From Lagopus muta (lineage: Eukaryota > Chordata > Aves > Galliformes > Phasianidae), in contig NC_064437.1 in assembly GCF_023343835.1 (NCBI RefSeq), positions 13,977,001-14,041,000 on the forward strand: a DNA stretch of 64,000 nucleotides. The letters run 5' to 3'. Position numbers and translations under genes: made by a program. The stretch's first letter is position 1; each line of letters starts with the position of its first letter. The notes under the pieces are model-generated. The model saw nothing but the letters and a program-made list of their open reading frames with translations, was not told the origin of the DNA and did no database searches. This document shows, one piece after another, positions 22,414 through 35,232 of the stretch.

Positions 22414-25209
22414 AGTGTCAGCTAAACAGCAATTTCACCTTTTGACTTTGTATTAATGTGTGATGATTCTGTCCCAAGAGCTGGCTCTTTTCCCTTCTGT
22501 CCTCTAGTTGGACAGTATTCTTTCTGTTCTTACAGTATGACACTAAAGAAAAGTGCTACAATTTCTATCTCACTTGAGCTAATGAAAAATAAGTTTTCCA
22601 GTGGAAAATAGACAAATATCTTCCCTTGGGAAAGATCAAATTAATACCATATGCTTTCTGCTGGACTAAATAAAATGGGCAACTGATCACAGGCCAATAG
22701 TGAAAGCTGAGAAGGTAATTTATTCAGCCAAGTGTATTCTTCCTGAAGGTGTGAAAAATATTCTAGCTTGATTAAGCATAGCTTTAGACAGGCACATCAC
22801 ACATCACAAGCAGGAAATTGAAACTTTACATGATTAAGCTGATTACGCAAAGACCTGCATGGCTGATCCTGGTAGAAGGTGCTCTGTTGGTGGTCAAATG
22901 GGACATTGGGCCATGCTGAGCCTTCTAGATCTAGCCAGCACTTTTGCTTTCAGGCTTTCTGCTGCTTCACTGCTGCTTTTAAGCACTTAACCTTATCTAC
23001 TGGTACCCATTTTACAGTTAACGGCTGCTGCAATAAACCGAACATCCTGATTTCCACAGAGCCAACAACATCTGCTTCACAGGCCTTTTCTTTTGAAGAT
23101 TGTTGGAAGTTCCCAGCTTCCTCTCAGTTCAATCGTTTGCCAGGGACAATGATTAAACTTTCTCACACCACTTCAACTGAAACATCTGTTAAATGGAAAA
23201 ATCCCCATCTCAGGCATGAGAAAGGGATGAGGAGGCTAAAACTGCGGAGTCTGATCCCAGGATGCCCCTCACGGTACAAACACCTTCAATATGGGAGTGG
23301 CTTTGCAGTGCCATCACACTCTCTCATGTTCCAGTCTGGATAAGATTGTTGACCTTTGGAGCTGCATGTAGTAGAACAGAACAGGTGTCCTGTAAAAGAC
23401 CTGCAAATTCCTCTGCTATTGCAGCAGTAATAAAGAAAACAATTGAAAACATTCCGCAAGGAAATGTTATAGCCTGATACAGTAAATCCAAGGGTCAAAC
23501 TGAACCCAAAGATCACAATAAGTAAAAGCTTTCAAGGTCTGAGTCATGCACAATTCCCAGCTCTGTCCGAATGGCACAGCCAAACACATACACTTAACCC
23601 ACTTTGACCTCTCAGCGCATTCAGTGCTGACTTCCCTGTGTGATAGATAATATCTCACTCCCCTAGGAGTTAAGTCAGAAAACTTTGCTAACCAGTAGCA
23701 TGTAGAAGACCTTTAAAAAGGAGTTGTTCATTAATACTTCCTAAGACTTCAGTGACTGCTAAAGACAAACAGAAAACTAACTCAGTTTTGTTGATATGCC
23801 TCCTTAGTCTGGAGAGGAAGTAAAAATAAAAATTAGAGAGGACAACACACTGATTAAGTGAATAACAACTGATGTGAGTTAGAAATTGGAAAAGCAGAAA
23901 GTTAATGAACTACAGTATCAGGGAAAAACTGTTGTAGCAGAAAATGTGTCAAAAATGGCAAGAAATGTTAAGCAAGAATAAGGCAAGTGCCAGATACAGC
24001 ATAAGTACAGCTGGTTTAAGAAGAAAAAAACCCAGCAAATTATTCTAGCAAATTCAACCCAGTTATTCTATCCAATATTCAATATTTCTACCTAGAAATA
24101 TTCAGGCATAGGTTTTTTTAGATTTATGTGCCTGAATACCTTTCACAAATTATTTTTCAAGATTTGTTTAAAAACTTGGGCAGCAGTTCACTCTCATACC
24201 TCCTGAAGGTTCTGTAAGTTCTGTAAGTACAGCTGAAAAGAAATAATGCTTTTATGAAAGGGAGAGGAGAAGACCTGCAAAATTACTGAAAAATTTAACC
24301 ATCTATTCCACCAAAGTAATTGAAAGACAGATACAGGAATCAATCAGTAAGGAATTAAAAGATGAAAATATTATCATGACCATGTTTATTCTATTTTTCT
24401 TCTTCATTTTTATACAGTTATGAATTTAACTAAAGATATATTTATGGCATGAAATGTCTGTGTGATTTAAATATAGCAGTGTATTGGATAAACTAAGCAC
24501 TTCCTTTACCTATGGAAACTACCCAGCTGAAGACTCAAAAAGTAGCTGGTAGTGAATCATCACCTCACAGACATTTACCAAATCATTGCAAATCAGCAAC
24601 AGGCAAAATGCCACTGAATATTCTATCAAAAAAAATGAATAAAATATAAGGCTACTTCTGGATAAGTTTCTTAGAATATGAAGTGGGAAATTGTGAGGAG
24701 GGTTAGAATGGTCACACAGAGCTATCTGGCATGGTTGGAAATCTGCTCTAACTCCAGAAAAGAGCACATTGTGTTACCACTGTATTATTCATCTAAAGAC
24801 AAAGAATGCAAGACATCTAAAAGGTGGGACATTACATACCAACCGTTCACTACTATTTATCATCGCTTTTACTCTTGTGATGATCTAATCTTGCTTTTCC
24901 TATTCCAATTCCATGTTATATTATTATTACACTACTAGAATTATGTAGGAAATCCAAAAAAGCTGTTTGTTTGATAATTTCTGCTGACTCAGAAAATTAT
25001 CCTGACTGAATCTGACTTAAAATAAATAAAAGATCATTGATTACATGCAAAGGCACAAGGAAGTAAATTGTATTTTTGTGATGACAGTGAGATACAAGCA
25101 TTTCTTCCTGAAGAATGCAACCAACTTAACCAATCATTTTTCACTGTACTCATGGAGATCAAAGTCTTCTTACAAACTGTTACGCCTCTCTTGGCTCCAA
25201 AAACAGTTG
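22414..25209. other. Intergenic DNA between CR1 and the CLCA1/4-type gene
   Basis: No gene was recognised. A 154-codon frame (22879-23343) has no motif or homology I recognise. Regulatory elements of the CLCA1/4-type gene may lie at the right end. Confidence 0.4.
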
Positions 25210-25217
25210 TATAAATA
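25210..25217 (+). promoter_or_regulatory. CLCA1: TATA box of the CLCA1/4-type gene
   Basis: TATAAATA, 39 nt before the first in-frame ATG (25249) and 60 nt before the preferred ATG (25270). A start site about 30 nt downstream would leave a 5'UTR of only about 10 nt before the first ATG, which favours use of the second. No CpG island is present. Confidence 0.65.
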
Positions 25218-25269
25218 GGCACGATAACCCACTCCTTTCTAACCACAGATGTGGGTACAGGGACAAATA

Positions 25270-25428
25270 ATGGGGGTGCTTAGGAGTTTGATATTTTTGC
25301 TGTCTTTTCAGCTCCTGCACACTGCAAAAGGCTCCCTGGTGTGGCTAAATGAGAGCGGCTATGAGGATTTGGTTGTTGCAATTAATCCCAGAGTGCCAGA
25401 AGATGCCAACATCATTCTGAACACAGTG
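25270..25428 (+). CDS. CLCA1: CLCA1/4-type coding exon 1
   Basis: Residues 1-53, ending in phase 0 at GTG|gtaaga. It encodes a hydrophobic signal peptide ([10 protein letters not shown]) and the family motif [10 protein letters not shown]. An in-frame ATG at 25249 would add MWVQGQI; a TATA box lies only about 39 nt before that ATG. Confidence 0.87.
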
Positions 25429-28400
25429 GTAAGAACATGCATATATCCACTAACTGATTCTCAGTAGTTAAGAATGCCTCGACTTTTTCTACTTCAAAAG
25501 TAGCATGAGTCCCATTCATGTTAGTAGGTTTTGAATTAATAATGAATGAAGCACAGAGTTACCAAACTAGTCATTTCTAATTTGCTTTGCCATATTTTGC
25601 TTACAAAGGGCACTTATTTCTTAAGACAGAGCTGTATACAGAGATATTTCTGTTTGAAGACAGGCTGAAATTCATTAAAGTAGCTTTCCAAATTGTCTGA
25701 AAGAATGTCCTTTGAATTTTTTTAATAGTCATTGGTTATACTGTAATGTGTTATTAGCTAGCAATATTCCTAATGCTCCATTTAAAATTGTAAAGGAAGA
25801 AGAAAAATGTTAGATCTGGTGGTATTTCTAGCTTTAACTTCCATTGCAGTCCATATAGATGCTTCAGTGGATCAATTTCCCAGGAATCGTATGCTGGCCA
25901 GGTTCCAAAGCAACAAAATTGTTTCAACAAAATCAAATTATTTTGGAAAAAAAACTGCTGAATAGGATATATATTATGACAAACACTTCAGATTTTGCAT
26001 ATAAATAACGCCTTCTATACCCTGAAGTAGGATTATCACCATCCCATGTCAGTTCTAAAATCAGGTATGGAGGATGCCAGCCTTTGGTTAGGCATAAAGT
26101 TTATAAAATTTCCAGACTTCTTTCACCTAGTGAGTACAGGTTTACATGAAGCAAAAGCAGATGTGATAGCTCACTTGCTACTTTCAGTCATTGACTGTCC
26201 CCTTATTTAGCAATGGAGTTTGGATCACTCAATTTTCACAGACAGGCCACCAAATGTTTTTTTAGGATAGAAGTGTGCAAGTAAGTACTGTTGGTGTAAG
26301 ATATCTACCATCTGATAAATTAGCAGTGCTGTCAGTATTATGAGAACTTGTTCTGATATTCTTCCTTCAGATCCTTTGAACCATTTAAGTACCCTATTCT
26401 GTCTGCAGAGCAGACAAGGGTTGCTGTGGGGACAGCCAAAGTCCCCACTTCAGCTTCAGCTATAAGATACTTCAGCTGTCATGGGTTTATCACTGACCAC
26501 TACCCCCAGTCCTGGCAAACTGAATGTCTACAAGAAATCTCCTTTGTCTTAATTTTCTGTGTGTATAATGTAGATATTTGCAAATGCTGTCAAGCCAGTA
26601 TTAATTTAAGGGTAAAATTCTCGAATTTAGTAATTTTTATCTCACATGAAGGCTAGAGTGTAAATTTTATCACAGTCTCTGATTAAGAGGAGGATTAGAG
26701 AACTGCTGAGAGAATCCAAGAACTACAGCTTAGGTTTTGTGGTTTCTTCATTCCTTTTTTTCTTAGTAAATACTGTAGTCCTTCCTTAGTTTTCTATTAT
26801 GTACTCAGTTCTGCTTTAACTACTGCTATTTTCTGATTAGGCTGAAGTATTCATTGCATGAACAGTCAAACTTTAAATATTAATGTAGATATTAATGTGC
26901 TTTCTTTCATTCCTCAGACAATGATCAAAGACGCTTCTAATTATTTGTTTGAAGCTACAAAACATCGATTTTTCTTCAAGTCTGTAAAAATTATACTTCC
27001 TAAAACATGGGGGAAAAACAGCACCTATTCAAGATTAAAAACAGAATCATATGACAAGGTATGATTTAGAGAACTGCTTATGATTAAAACCACAAGAAAA
27101 ATCAAGACTGATAAGGCTACATTATGAACCACACAGTTATGACAAATCCTGGAAGTTCTTACTCAGAAGAAGAGTTAGTGGGAATGTTGACAGGAAGAAA
27201 ATAATTGCAGGACTTCATTTATTGAAAAAGAATCACCTAAACCTTCTCTACACCAACATTACATATGCCTTTGGTCTTACTGTTTCAGGCAGATGTCATC
27301 ATAGCAGACCCTTATTTGAAGTACGGAGATGATCCCTATACCTTACAGTATGGAGGATGTGCAATGAAAGGACGATACATCCATTTCACACCCAACTTCC
27401 TGTTAGATAGCAGCTTGGTTAAAATTTATGGAGAAAAAGGTAATGCTACAATTTAATTTAATTACCTGCTTCATTATTAATATGAAATGGCCAATATTTT
27501 TTAAATTCAGTTTTGCCAAACTGAAAAAACTTGGAAGAGAGACACTTTTTTGGAAGTAGTAAATACTTGTAAGATATCTCAAGCTAAATATTCAAGCAGT
27601 GGATCAGAAGTTGTTAAATTCTTCAAAAAGCTTAAGAAAAGGTTAATCTTCTGCATTTAATTAGCAGTAGCCATCCTTTATGAGCACTCAGTGAGCAAAA
27701 TGTCCAGTGACTTTATACCTGATTTTGTATTATTGTATCAAAAATATAGAGGTTTGCTGCAGTGTGGGACTGAGACTTCACCAAAAAATGATTTTCCTCA
27801 TCTGATGTTTGCCAGTTTGGAAAAAAGTGTCTCTATAATAATGCCTGCATTTCTATAAGATTGATATGAAAACCAGTTCGATCTTGCCTACTGAATTGAT
27901 GCCTTCCTATTAGATGACTGACATCATCTACCTGGACTTGTACAGAGCATTAGATATTGTCCCATGTGACATTCTTATTTTTTAAAAGGAAGAGATGTGG
28001 ATTTGACAGGCAGATCACTGAATGAATATGAATTTATCTGTTGGCCATATTCCAAGTGTTGTAGTCAATGGCTCCCTTTCCAGTTGGAGAACAGTGAGGA
28101 CTGGTGTTCTTCAGAGTTTTAATTGGGTCTGGTATCATTTAACATCTTTAGTGATATGGACGGTAGGATTGAGTGCAACCTCAGAAAGTTTGCAGATGAT
28201 ACCTGAGCTGAGAGGTGTGGTTGACTCAACACTGGAGGCAAGAGATGCCATCCAGAAGGACTTTGACAGGCTTGAAAGGTGGGCCTTCTGAAGTTTTGCA
28301 GCTCATGAAGTTTAACAAGACCAATTGCAAATTTCTGCTCCTCCAATCTGAGCATACAAGCTGGGCAATGAATGGATTGAGAACAGTCCTGAGAAGAAGG

Positions 28401-31400
28401 ACTTGGGGGCACTGGTGGACAAAAATCTGAATATGAGCCAGCGGTGTACCCTTGCAGTTCAGAAAGCCAACTGATCAGGGCTGCATCAAAGGAAATGTAG
28501 CCAGCAAGCTGAGGAAGTGATTCTCTCCTTCTACTCTGCCCTTATGAGCCTCCACTTGCAGTACTGTATCCAGGCTTAGGACCCCCAAGACAAGAAAGAT
28601 GTGGAGCTCCTGGGGTGAGTCCAGAAGAGGCCACAAAGATGATCAGAGGGCTGGAGCACCTCTCAGATGGAGCAAGGCTGGGGTTGTTCAGCCTGAGAAG
28701 ATGCCAGGAAGAAAGCATTACTTCCTTCCAATACCTAAAGGGGCTTACAGGAAAGATGGGGTTGGACTCTTCATCAGGGACTGTAGTAATAGCACATGGC
28801 TTTAAAAAGAAAGAGGGTAGGCTTAGATTCAATACAGTGAGAAATCCTTTACTCAAAGGGTGGTGAGGCAGTGGCATAGGCTGCGCAGAGAAGCTATGGA
28901 TGCTCCATTCCTGGAAGTGTTGAAGACCGGGCTGGATGGCGCCCTCTGCAGTCTGATCTAGTGGATGGTGTCATTGATATGGCAGGGGTTGGAACCAGAT
29001 AGTCTTTAAATCTCTTCTGATCTGTATTCTATGATTATATGACTTTTGCCTCGAGGAAAAATGATTAACCCTCTTGCTTAACTATTTCACACTTTTCTAC
29101 TAATACCTGAGATAAGAATTATTTTATCAACTTAAAATTTAAAAAAAAAAAAAAAAAGCCAGGTATGTTTTAAACAGTTTTAGTTTGATTGTGCACATAT
29201 TATTGCTTTTCAACAGGTAGAGTTTTTGTCCATGAGTGGGCTCACCTTCGGTGGGGCGTGTTTGACGAATATAATAGCAACGCACCTTTTTATGTTTCTG
29301 AAAATGCACGTGTTGAAGCAACAAGGTATCATATTTCATTTTTCTGCTTTTACATTGCACTCTTTCAAAAATTTAAACAATGTTTTCAATCTTCTTGTAA
29401 TGTGTGCTAGGTTACTGCTTTGTAGATTCTCTGTGATCTGTTTGTATCGTTAAAAGATGCTTATTCAGCATGGTCTGTTGCCTGCTCTGTGACCCAGAAA
29501 GCAATAGCTGCCTTCAGTACTGTTTTGTAACAGCACTTTTCTATAGCTCAGGCTGGATAATCTTTTGCTTCATGTGCAACTGCAGACTTTAGTCAGCACT
29601 GGTTATATACATAAGATAACTTTATTAAATAGCAGTTGTTGACAACACAGAAATTCCCTAGCCAAACCTCTGTGATTTTAAACAGTTTCTACAAAGGAAG
29701 ACATTAACTGCGTGGACATAAAGAATTAATCATTACCAACGTCGACACAGTCTATTGCACTGCAACTACTAGCAGAATAACTTTTGTGCATAGCCTACAA
29801 ATATCACAAAAAATTTATCAACTCATCAGCAGAAGCCCACAAGTATTTTATGATTATAAACTCTTCTAGATTACTTTAAGAACCCTTCCAGGAATAGAGA
29901 TTGTCTACCTGTGTACTTGTGTGTTGTCTAGAACCATGCTGTGCCAATAGCAATTTGTCTTCAGGCAGGCAAAATTTTGAAAAATAACCTCCCCTTTATG
30001 GATTATGTGTAGATTACCAGCCCTGCCCACTTTCTCTTCTCCTAGGTGTTCAGCTGGTGTCACAGGTAAACCTGTATTCCAAAACTGCATTGGAAACCAG
30101 TGTACGACAAGAGAATGCCAATATGACGGTCAGCTGTATGAAGCTGGATGTGAATTTGTACCGGATCTGAATCAAGACAGCAAAAATTCTATTATGTACA
30201 TGCAATACTTACCCTCTGTAAGTATTACTAAATCTTTCTGGAGTAAGAATTTAGCAACAATAGTCAATAAATGATCAGTTATGTGTCTTTGATTAATTTC
30301 TGTCTATTATTTGATTATATTCTGTCTATCCCACTTCACATTTTCTGAAAAGCTTTCCTATACTCAAACTTCTGGGTTAGTAACTCTTACAAATTTCAAT
30401 CTGACTTTTTAGGTTGTTGAATTCTGTGATAAAGATACTCACAATTATGAGGCTCCAAATATGCAGAATAAGATGTGCAACTACAAAAGCACATGGGAAA
30501 TAATCATGGAATCTGATGACTTTAACAACTCACCTGGTGTTGATGGCCTTGCACCCCCCTTTGAGACCACCTTCCAGCTACTGCAGACTCAAGACAGAGC
30601 AGTCTCATTAGTACTGGATGTTTCTGGGAGCATGTCATCGGTAAGAATAAACATTTCATAAGCAAGTTTGTGCAAAAATCGTAAGAAGCAAAAAAAAGCT
30701 ACAGAAGTTAAATTTTTTTTTTTTTAAGTAATCTCTTCAAATATTTGCATTTAACATATTCATTCTGTCACCTTAATTAATTTATATTTCTGAACTATTT
30801 AGTCTCTGAGCTAAGCTACTCCTCAGGAATTATAAAAGTTGCCATTTGCATTGCCACCATGCCATGAAAGTGACAAAAATCTTGATTAGGAATAAAGCTG
30901 TAATATCAGAAGATGGATCTTTTCTGATGACATCTCTCTTGCAAGCTGCACTACGCTGCATTTTCATGGTATCAGAACATGAGCATACATATCTTACCCT
31001 ATGCAGATAGTTTTCAATTTCTAATAACAGTCAACATCAAGATTTTCCTGTATTTTGTCCATAGTCAAAGCTTTTCAGAAGAGATTTCAGAAGAGATTGC
31101 ATTCTAAAGATGTTTTTTATTCACAGAGTAAACGCATCACAAATCTCCGTGCTGCTGCAGAGGCGTTTTTAATCCAGATTATTGAAGTTGGCTCCCGGGT
31201 TGGAATTGTCACATTTTCATCTACCGCTCAGGAAAAAAGTCCTTTGATACAAATAACCAGTATGGCAACACGCCAAAAACTTGTACAGAGTTTGCCTACA
31301 TCTGCTAATGGAGGAACCAAAATCTGCGCAGGCATTGAGAAAGGACTGGAGGTAAATTACAGTGTTCTCCAGAGGAGAGCCATGAAGATGATCAGAGGGC

Positions 31401-33111
31401 TTGAGCACCTCTCCTACAGCAATGGACCAAGAGAGCTGGGACTCTTCAGCCTAGAGAAGGCTCCTGGAGCACCTTACAGTGGCCTGCCAGTACCTGGGGA
31501 GGGCTCTACTGGAAAGCTGAGGGGGAACTATTTATAAGGGTTTGTAGTAACTAAAGGGGAAAATGGCTTTAAAGGGAAAAGAGTAGATTCAGACTAGATA
31601 TTAGGAAGAAATCCTTTTCTGTGAGGGTGGTGAGACACTGGGACAGGTTGCCAAAGGGTTGTGGATGCTCCCTTCCTGGAGACATTTAAGGCCAGGCTGG
31701 ATGGGGCTTTAAGCAACCTGATCTAGTGGGAGTTGTCCCTGCCTATAGCAGGAGAGTTGGAACTAGGTGATCTTAAAAGTCCCTTCCAACCCAAGCCATT
31801 CTATGATTCTATAATTTAACATTTCCTACATCTAAGTGATTATATATTGCAATATCAATTGCAAAAATATTAAAACAGCTTTACTGTTAAACAAAAATTC
31901 AAATACTGCTTAACAAGTCTTGCATTTGAAATAACAGTTCTAAACGTATACATTAACTGCTCTCTGGAATAAACCAGTATTTAAAAGATAATCAGTTTGT
32001 ATCTCACATTCTTTTTCTTTAATACAGATAATTACCACTGCAATCGGTACAACATATGGCTCAGAAATCGTGTTACTGACAGATGGAGAGGATTCATCTA
32101 TGTCAACTTGCCGTGAAAAAGTGAAAGAAAGCGGGGCAATAATTCATACCATTGCACTGGGTCCATCGGCAGCAGCCGAACTAGAAGAATTTTCAAATAT
32201 AACAGGTAAATAAGAGAACTCTTTTGCTGGCATTCATAGTCAAGTATGAAAATATTAAAGCATAGCAATTCACTGGCCTGGAAAAAATAAATAAATCTGA
32301 TTTATAATAAACCTAAAACATTTAATTTTAAAGAAATCTGGTTTTCATACAGGCTTTTTTAATGCAAACAAGTAGAACTTCATATATGCACAGTTCTGCT
32401 TTCAGAGCTGTCTTGATTTGAAAAATAGAATAACACAAAAGTGTCCTGTTAATGAGGAGATGTAATTGTGATATTCTTACATAGCACATAAAACATAGTG
32501 TTCTGCAATTTCTCAAATTTTATTTCTGGCATAGCACGCAATGACTGGAATGCTCTATATTCTTGAACTTACAAGAATTTTTTACACTATATGCACAACA
32601 AACCTTTTCTCCAGCTTTTGCAACTGAATGCACTAGCTAGGAAACTGTAGATGCCAGCAGATGCCAGACTGTGCTTGTCATGAGCCAGCTGAGCTGGAGA
32701 TTCATAGTTTTAAAACAAGCATTTGAAACAATTCATAGGGGGTATGCTTCATGCTACAGTACGTACAATGTGCCATGGAGGACAGAAGACTCCTTGCGTA
32801 GCCCTAGAAAGCAATCTGACTACAAACAAGTATAGTGAATAAATATGAGAGGTGCGCATGCTGTGCATATTCAGACTTGTAGCCACTTGCAGTCCCCAGA
32901 GCTCAGCAGTCAGTCTCTCCCTGACTCTGAGAGAATAAGACACGGCTCCTGAACCAAAAACACTAGGAAAAGTCTCAAGATATTGTACTTGATTTTATGC
33001 TGCAAGAAGTGATTTTTTTTTTTTAAGCTGAGAGATAAAAAACAAGGTGATCACAAGCCAGAACAGATATTTTCATGAATTTCCTGTGATACAAGTATTA
33101 ACACATTGGGG

Positions 33112-33155
<44 letters not shown>

Positions 33156-35191
33156 TGCATTGCTTTTTCTGGTGTGTTACCAAATTGCCTGTCTCATTAG
33201 AACACTTCATACCAGAAGTCACGTGAAAACTGGCATTTTTAGAGTATAAATCAGTATTACTGAATCTTTTGTCTTTCAGGGGGTTTACAACTTTATGCTG
33301 TAGATGTAGATGTCCCCATTAAACTAGTGGAAGCATTCAGTGGAATTACAACAGGAAGTGGAGATATTTCTGAACAATCTATTCAGGTTTGGATTTCAAC
33401 ACTTCTTTTATCTCCTATGCATTTAGTTGATCAGTAATTGAATGAAGTTAGGCACTAATGATCCTAAACTAATAGTGGTTCAAATTAAAAATAGTATCAA
33501 ACACAATTTTTAGTCATCAGCCACAGTTATAATAAATTTATTGCCTTGAATTGACACTTCTGCCCCACCCATATAGAAGAAAATAAAGTTAATGACAGGC
33601 TATTTTCTAATTGCAGATTTAATTGCTTGTACTTACTAAATAGCAATAACAAATTTTCTCTCTCACACAGCTTGAAAGCAGAGACCAAGCAGTTACTGCT
33701 TCAGAATGGATAAATAATACTGTGACCATTGACAAAACTGTGGGAAATGACACTTTCTTTGTCTTCTCATGGAGCAACAGCCAGCCATTTTTCTTCGTGA
33801 GGGACCCCAAAGGAAAAGAATATGGAAGCTCAGACTTCACAGTTGACAGTTCAAATTTAAAAACAGCTAGACTTAGTATAAGTGGCACTGCAGAGGTAAA
33901 GACAATGACTTTTTGTTTGATTCTGAATTAATATTTCCTGTGAAAAAGCATACTGCTTTTCTTTTCTTTTCCTTCATAATGTTCTAAATATTTCTGTATT
34001 TTATTTTCAGGCGGGAGATTGGCATTATTACATTCAAAATGTTGCTACAGTATCTCAAACTGTATCAGTAACAGTTACCTCTCGAGCAGCCTCTTCTGAT
34101 GTTTCTCCTGTGATCTTGAAAGCCTACATGGAGAAGGCAAATGTATCTCCTTATCCAGTTATTGTTTATGCAGAGATTAGCCAAAACTTCTTGCCTGTTC
34201 TTGGTGCAACAGTGATAGCCACCATAGAGAAGGATGGTGCTGATGCAGTAAGCCTTCCTCTTTATGATAGTGGCACAGGTAAGGATCCACATACATAGCT
34301 AAAATCTTTGCATTTATGCATCTTGGAATCCAAATCTGTGTGTTACCATAAAGTTGTCAAGTTATCAAGTTGTATCATACTATGATGACATCTTAAATCA
34401 GTGCTAAAATAAAAAAGTAAAAGAGAGAAACCTACTGTTTCAAGACAGAAGTAAGCTACAAGGCTTTTGTTTGGTGAGCTGAACAAATAAATGGGTCTTA
34501 CACTGAAAAACTGTCACATCTTTACTGTGTTCCTGTTGTGAAAGTAGGAGTACTAGGGATAGTAGAAGGTAAACTGCTCATATCCACTTCTGTTTCGTGC
34601 AACTACCTGACCTCAAGTGGGAAGGTAGAAAGAAAGCCAGCTGTTTTGTTAGTCCATCTCATATTCTATGAAGATGGACTACAGCCTTAACATTAGCTCA
34701 CTAAAAGATAGCAATATCTCTTTTGCATGTTTAAATAAATGCACTATTATAATTATTAAATACTTTTTCTTAGAGCAATAGCTAGACATTCTGGAGTTCA
34801 GCATCCCTTAGTCTCTTTTCATCTTTCCTCTTCCTTTTTTTCCATTAGTATTATCATCAGTGGTGCAGCCCTGTAGCTTTATGAATTCAGTACTAGCCAG
34901 TAGTATCATCTCATTCTGACCTGGTGTTTACACTGCCATACTTAGAAATACAATATTTCAATGGGCTATCTTGTGTTTCTTAAACACCATCTCTATTCTG
35001 AACTACTGAGATTATTTTTTGAGTTGCTGCTAAGATTTACAGTAGTTAACTTGGATGCCACTGACAGACCTTTTGTTGCAGCAACTGTGCAAGTTCACGT
35101 GAAGAAACTTTTCTTGATGAAATCCTGACTAGAAGTTATTTTGCTTTTCTTGATGAAATCCTGTCTGGAGGTTATTTTGCTGTTGTTTGGT

Positions 35192-35232
<41 letters not shown>

